Assembly: GCA_002412765.1 (NCBI GenBank)
Contig: DHVR01000008.1
Coordinates: 1-5,437 of the forward strand
Source of the DNA: Leptolinea sp. UBA5203
GTDB taxonomy: Bacteria > Chloroflexota > Anaerolineae > Anaerolineales > Anaerolineaceae
DNA: 5,437 bases
Direction of reading: 5' to 3'
Each line of letters starts with the position of its first letter. Positions within the stretch are counted from its first letter, which is position 1. This document shows positions 4,991-5,437 of this stretch, piece after piece. A program made the position numbers and the translations under genes. A model generated the notes under the pieces. It ran no database searches. It was not told the origin of the DNA and saw only the letters and a program-made list of their open reading frames with translations.

Positions 4991-4997
4991 CCACCCC

Positions 4998-5437
4998 ATG
5001 ATCGTCATCTCCGACATGATGGGCACACTCACCACCGGCTCTCCAATCCTGGGATTATTGGACTGGATCAAGGTGCACCAGAGCAAGGCGCAGGCGCGCT
5101 GGTTGCTGGCTTCGATGATGCCGAGTTACCTGCTGGTGAAATTGGGACTGATCGATCCGCAGTCGTGGGGGCAAGGCTTGATGGTCAAGAGTCTGACCTG
5201 GCTGAAGGATATGGACGAGGTTAAGTTCTCGCAGGCTTGCGAGTGGGCGGTGGAACATAACCTGTGGCTTAAGAAACGCGAGTCTGTGATTGCCCGACTG
5301 CAGGAGCACGTAAAGCAGGGTGCGCAGGTCTATCTCGCCAGCAGTGTGGTCGAGCCGATTGCCGAGGCTTTTGCCCGGCGGATTGGCGTGCAGGCGATCG
5401 GATCGCCAGTGGAGATTGAGGGTGGTAAGGTGCGTCT
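4998..5437 (+). CDS. HAD-superfamily (HAD-IB, phosphoserine-phosphatase-like) protein, 3' end outside window
   Basis: The first 146 codons are present and the frame is open at the right edge. Motif I is at the N-terminus: VISDMMGTLTTGS (3-15), with Asp6 as the predicted nucleophile. The second residue of the usual DxD is Met8 instead of Asp, which removes the general acid/base of classical HAD phosphatases and makes phosphatase activity doubtful. A helical cap region follows (about 20-100, including WLLASMMPSYLLVKLGL). Motif II appears as VYLASSVVEPIAEAFARRIG (about 111-130), with the Ser in ASS, and IGSPVEIEGGKV resembles the HAD-IB strand and turn that follows. Motif III (Lys) and the motif IV acids lie beyond the window. 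The ATG at 4998 is the only start retaining Asp6: an in-frame TAA lies at 4962-4964 and the next Met codons fall inside motif I. The gene is visibly richer in G+C than the nuclease and lipoprotein genes. It is divergent from the Mrr-type gene, and no functional link to it is evident. Confidence 0.87.
   Translation, partial: MIVISDMMGTLTTGSPILGLLDWIKVHQSKAQARWLLASMMPSYLLVKLGLIDPQSWGQGLMVKSLTWLKDMDEVKFSQACEWAVEHNLWLKKRESVIARLQEHVKQGAQVYLASSVVEPIAEAFARRIGVQAIGSPVEIEGGKVR

Larger units (their letters stand above)
4684..4997. other. Divergent intergenic region between the Mrr-type and HAD-type genes
   Basis: These 314 bases hold the promoters of both divergent genes and the inverted 16-bp motif pair at 4874-4962. 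On the minus strand the presumed Mrr leader also contains TTTGAG (4766 to 4761), pairable with CTCAAA (4740 to 4735) and followed by A and six T, while ATCTC/GAGAT (4759-4763 with 4747-4751) competes for the same bases. The stems are AT-rich and weak, so an attenuator is possible but unproven. I see no convincing gene on either strand here. Confidence 0.55.

Noticed and set aside
4949..5309. Open frames overlapping the HAD gene (4949-5224 plus strand, 5055-5309 minus strand)
   Set aside because: Both lie within or across the HAD-type reading frame, which carries recognisable motifs. They are shadows of a G+C-richer gene.

Overview
The window looks like a piece of a Chloroflexota chromosome, most likely Anaerolineae. 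This rests on style, not on a marker gene. The lipoprotein at 1877-2683 has an 'AIAQTQ' segment followed by a long Thr/Pro linker, which is common in that group. A secreted SUMF1-type lipoprotein and a HAD protein with a 'SDMxGTLTTG' motif also fit. No rRNA, tRNA, CRISPR array, transposase or integrase is visible.

Left part (1-1547, all minus strand). The 5' end of an unidentified gene runs off the left edge (1-46). It has its own promoter, whose -35 box lies inside a perfect 17-bp palindrome. Upstream of it is a lipoprotein with a formylglycine-generating-enzyme fold that lacks the two catalytic cysteines (143-1069). Further upstream is a small single-pass membrane ORF (1326-1547). Its periplasmic part appears to continue in another frame (1145-1345), so this is probably one gene broken by a one-base frameshift.

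Middle (1548-2683). An AT-rich 329-base spacer separates the minus-strand genes from a plus-strand lipoprotein of unknown function. The spacer carries a probable leaderless promoter for the small membrane gene and a 31-codon ORF behind a strong Shine-Dalgarno site.

Right part (2698-4683, minus strand). Two PD-(D/E)XK-type nucleases stand in tandem: a complete Mrr-type (type IV, modification-dependent) restriction endonuclease, then a second putative restriction endonuclease resembling the PGN_0703 group. No methyltransferase or specificity subunit is visible. The 84 bases between them hold two interleaved inverted repeats, able to form a pseudoknot or alternative hairpins, and an adjoining 21-bp near-palindrome just before the ribosome binding site. 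This is the window's best candidate for an unusual defence cassette.

Right edge (4684-5437). A divergent intergenic region carries two copies, in inverted orientation, of a 16-bp motif. After it comes the first part of a HAD-family phosphatase-like gene (4998 onward), read from an extended -10 promoter that predicts a leaderless mRNA. This gene is richer in G+C than the nuclease and lipoprotein genes, which suggests that the nuclease pair and the AT-rich spacers may be accessory DNA beside core genome.
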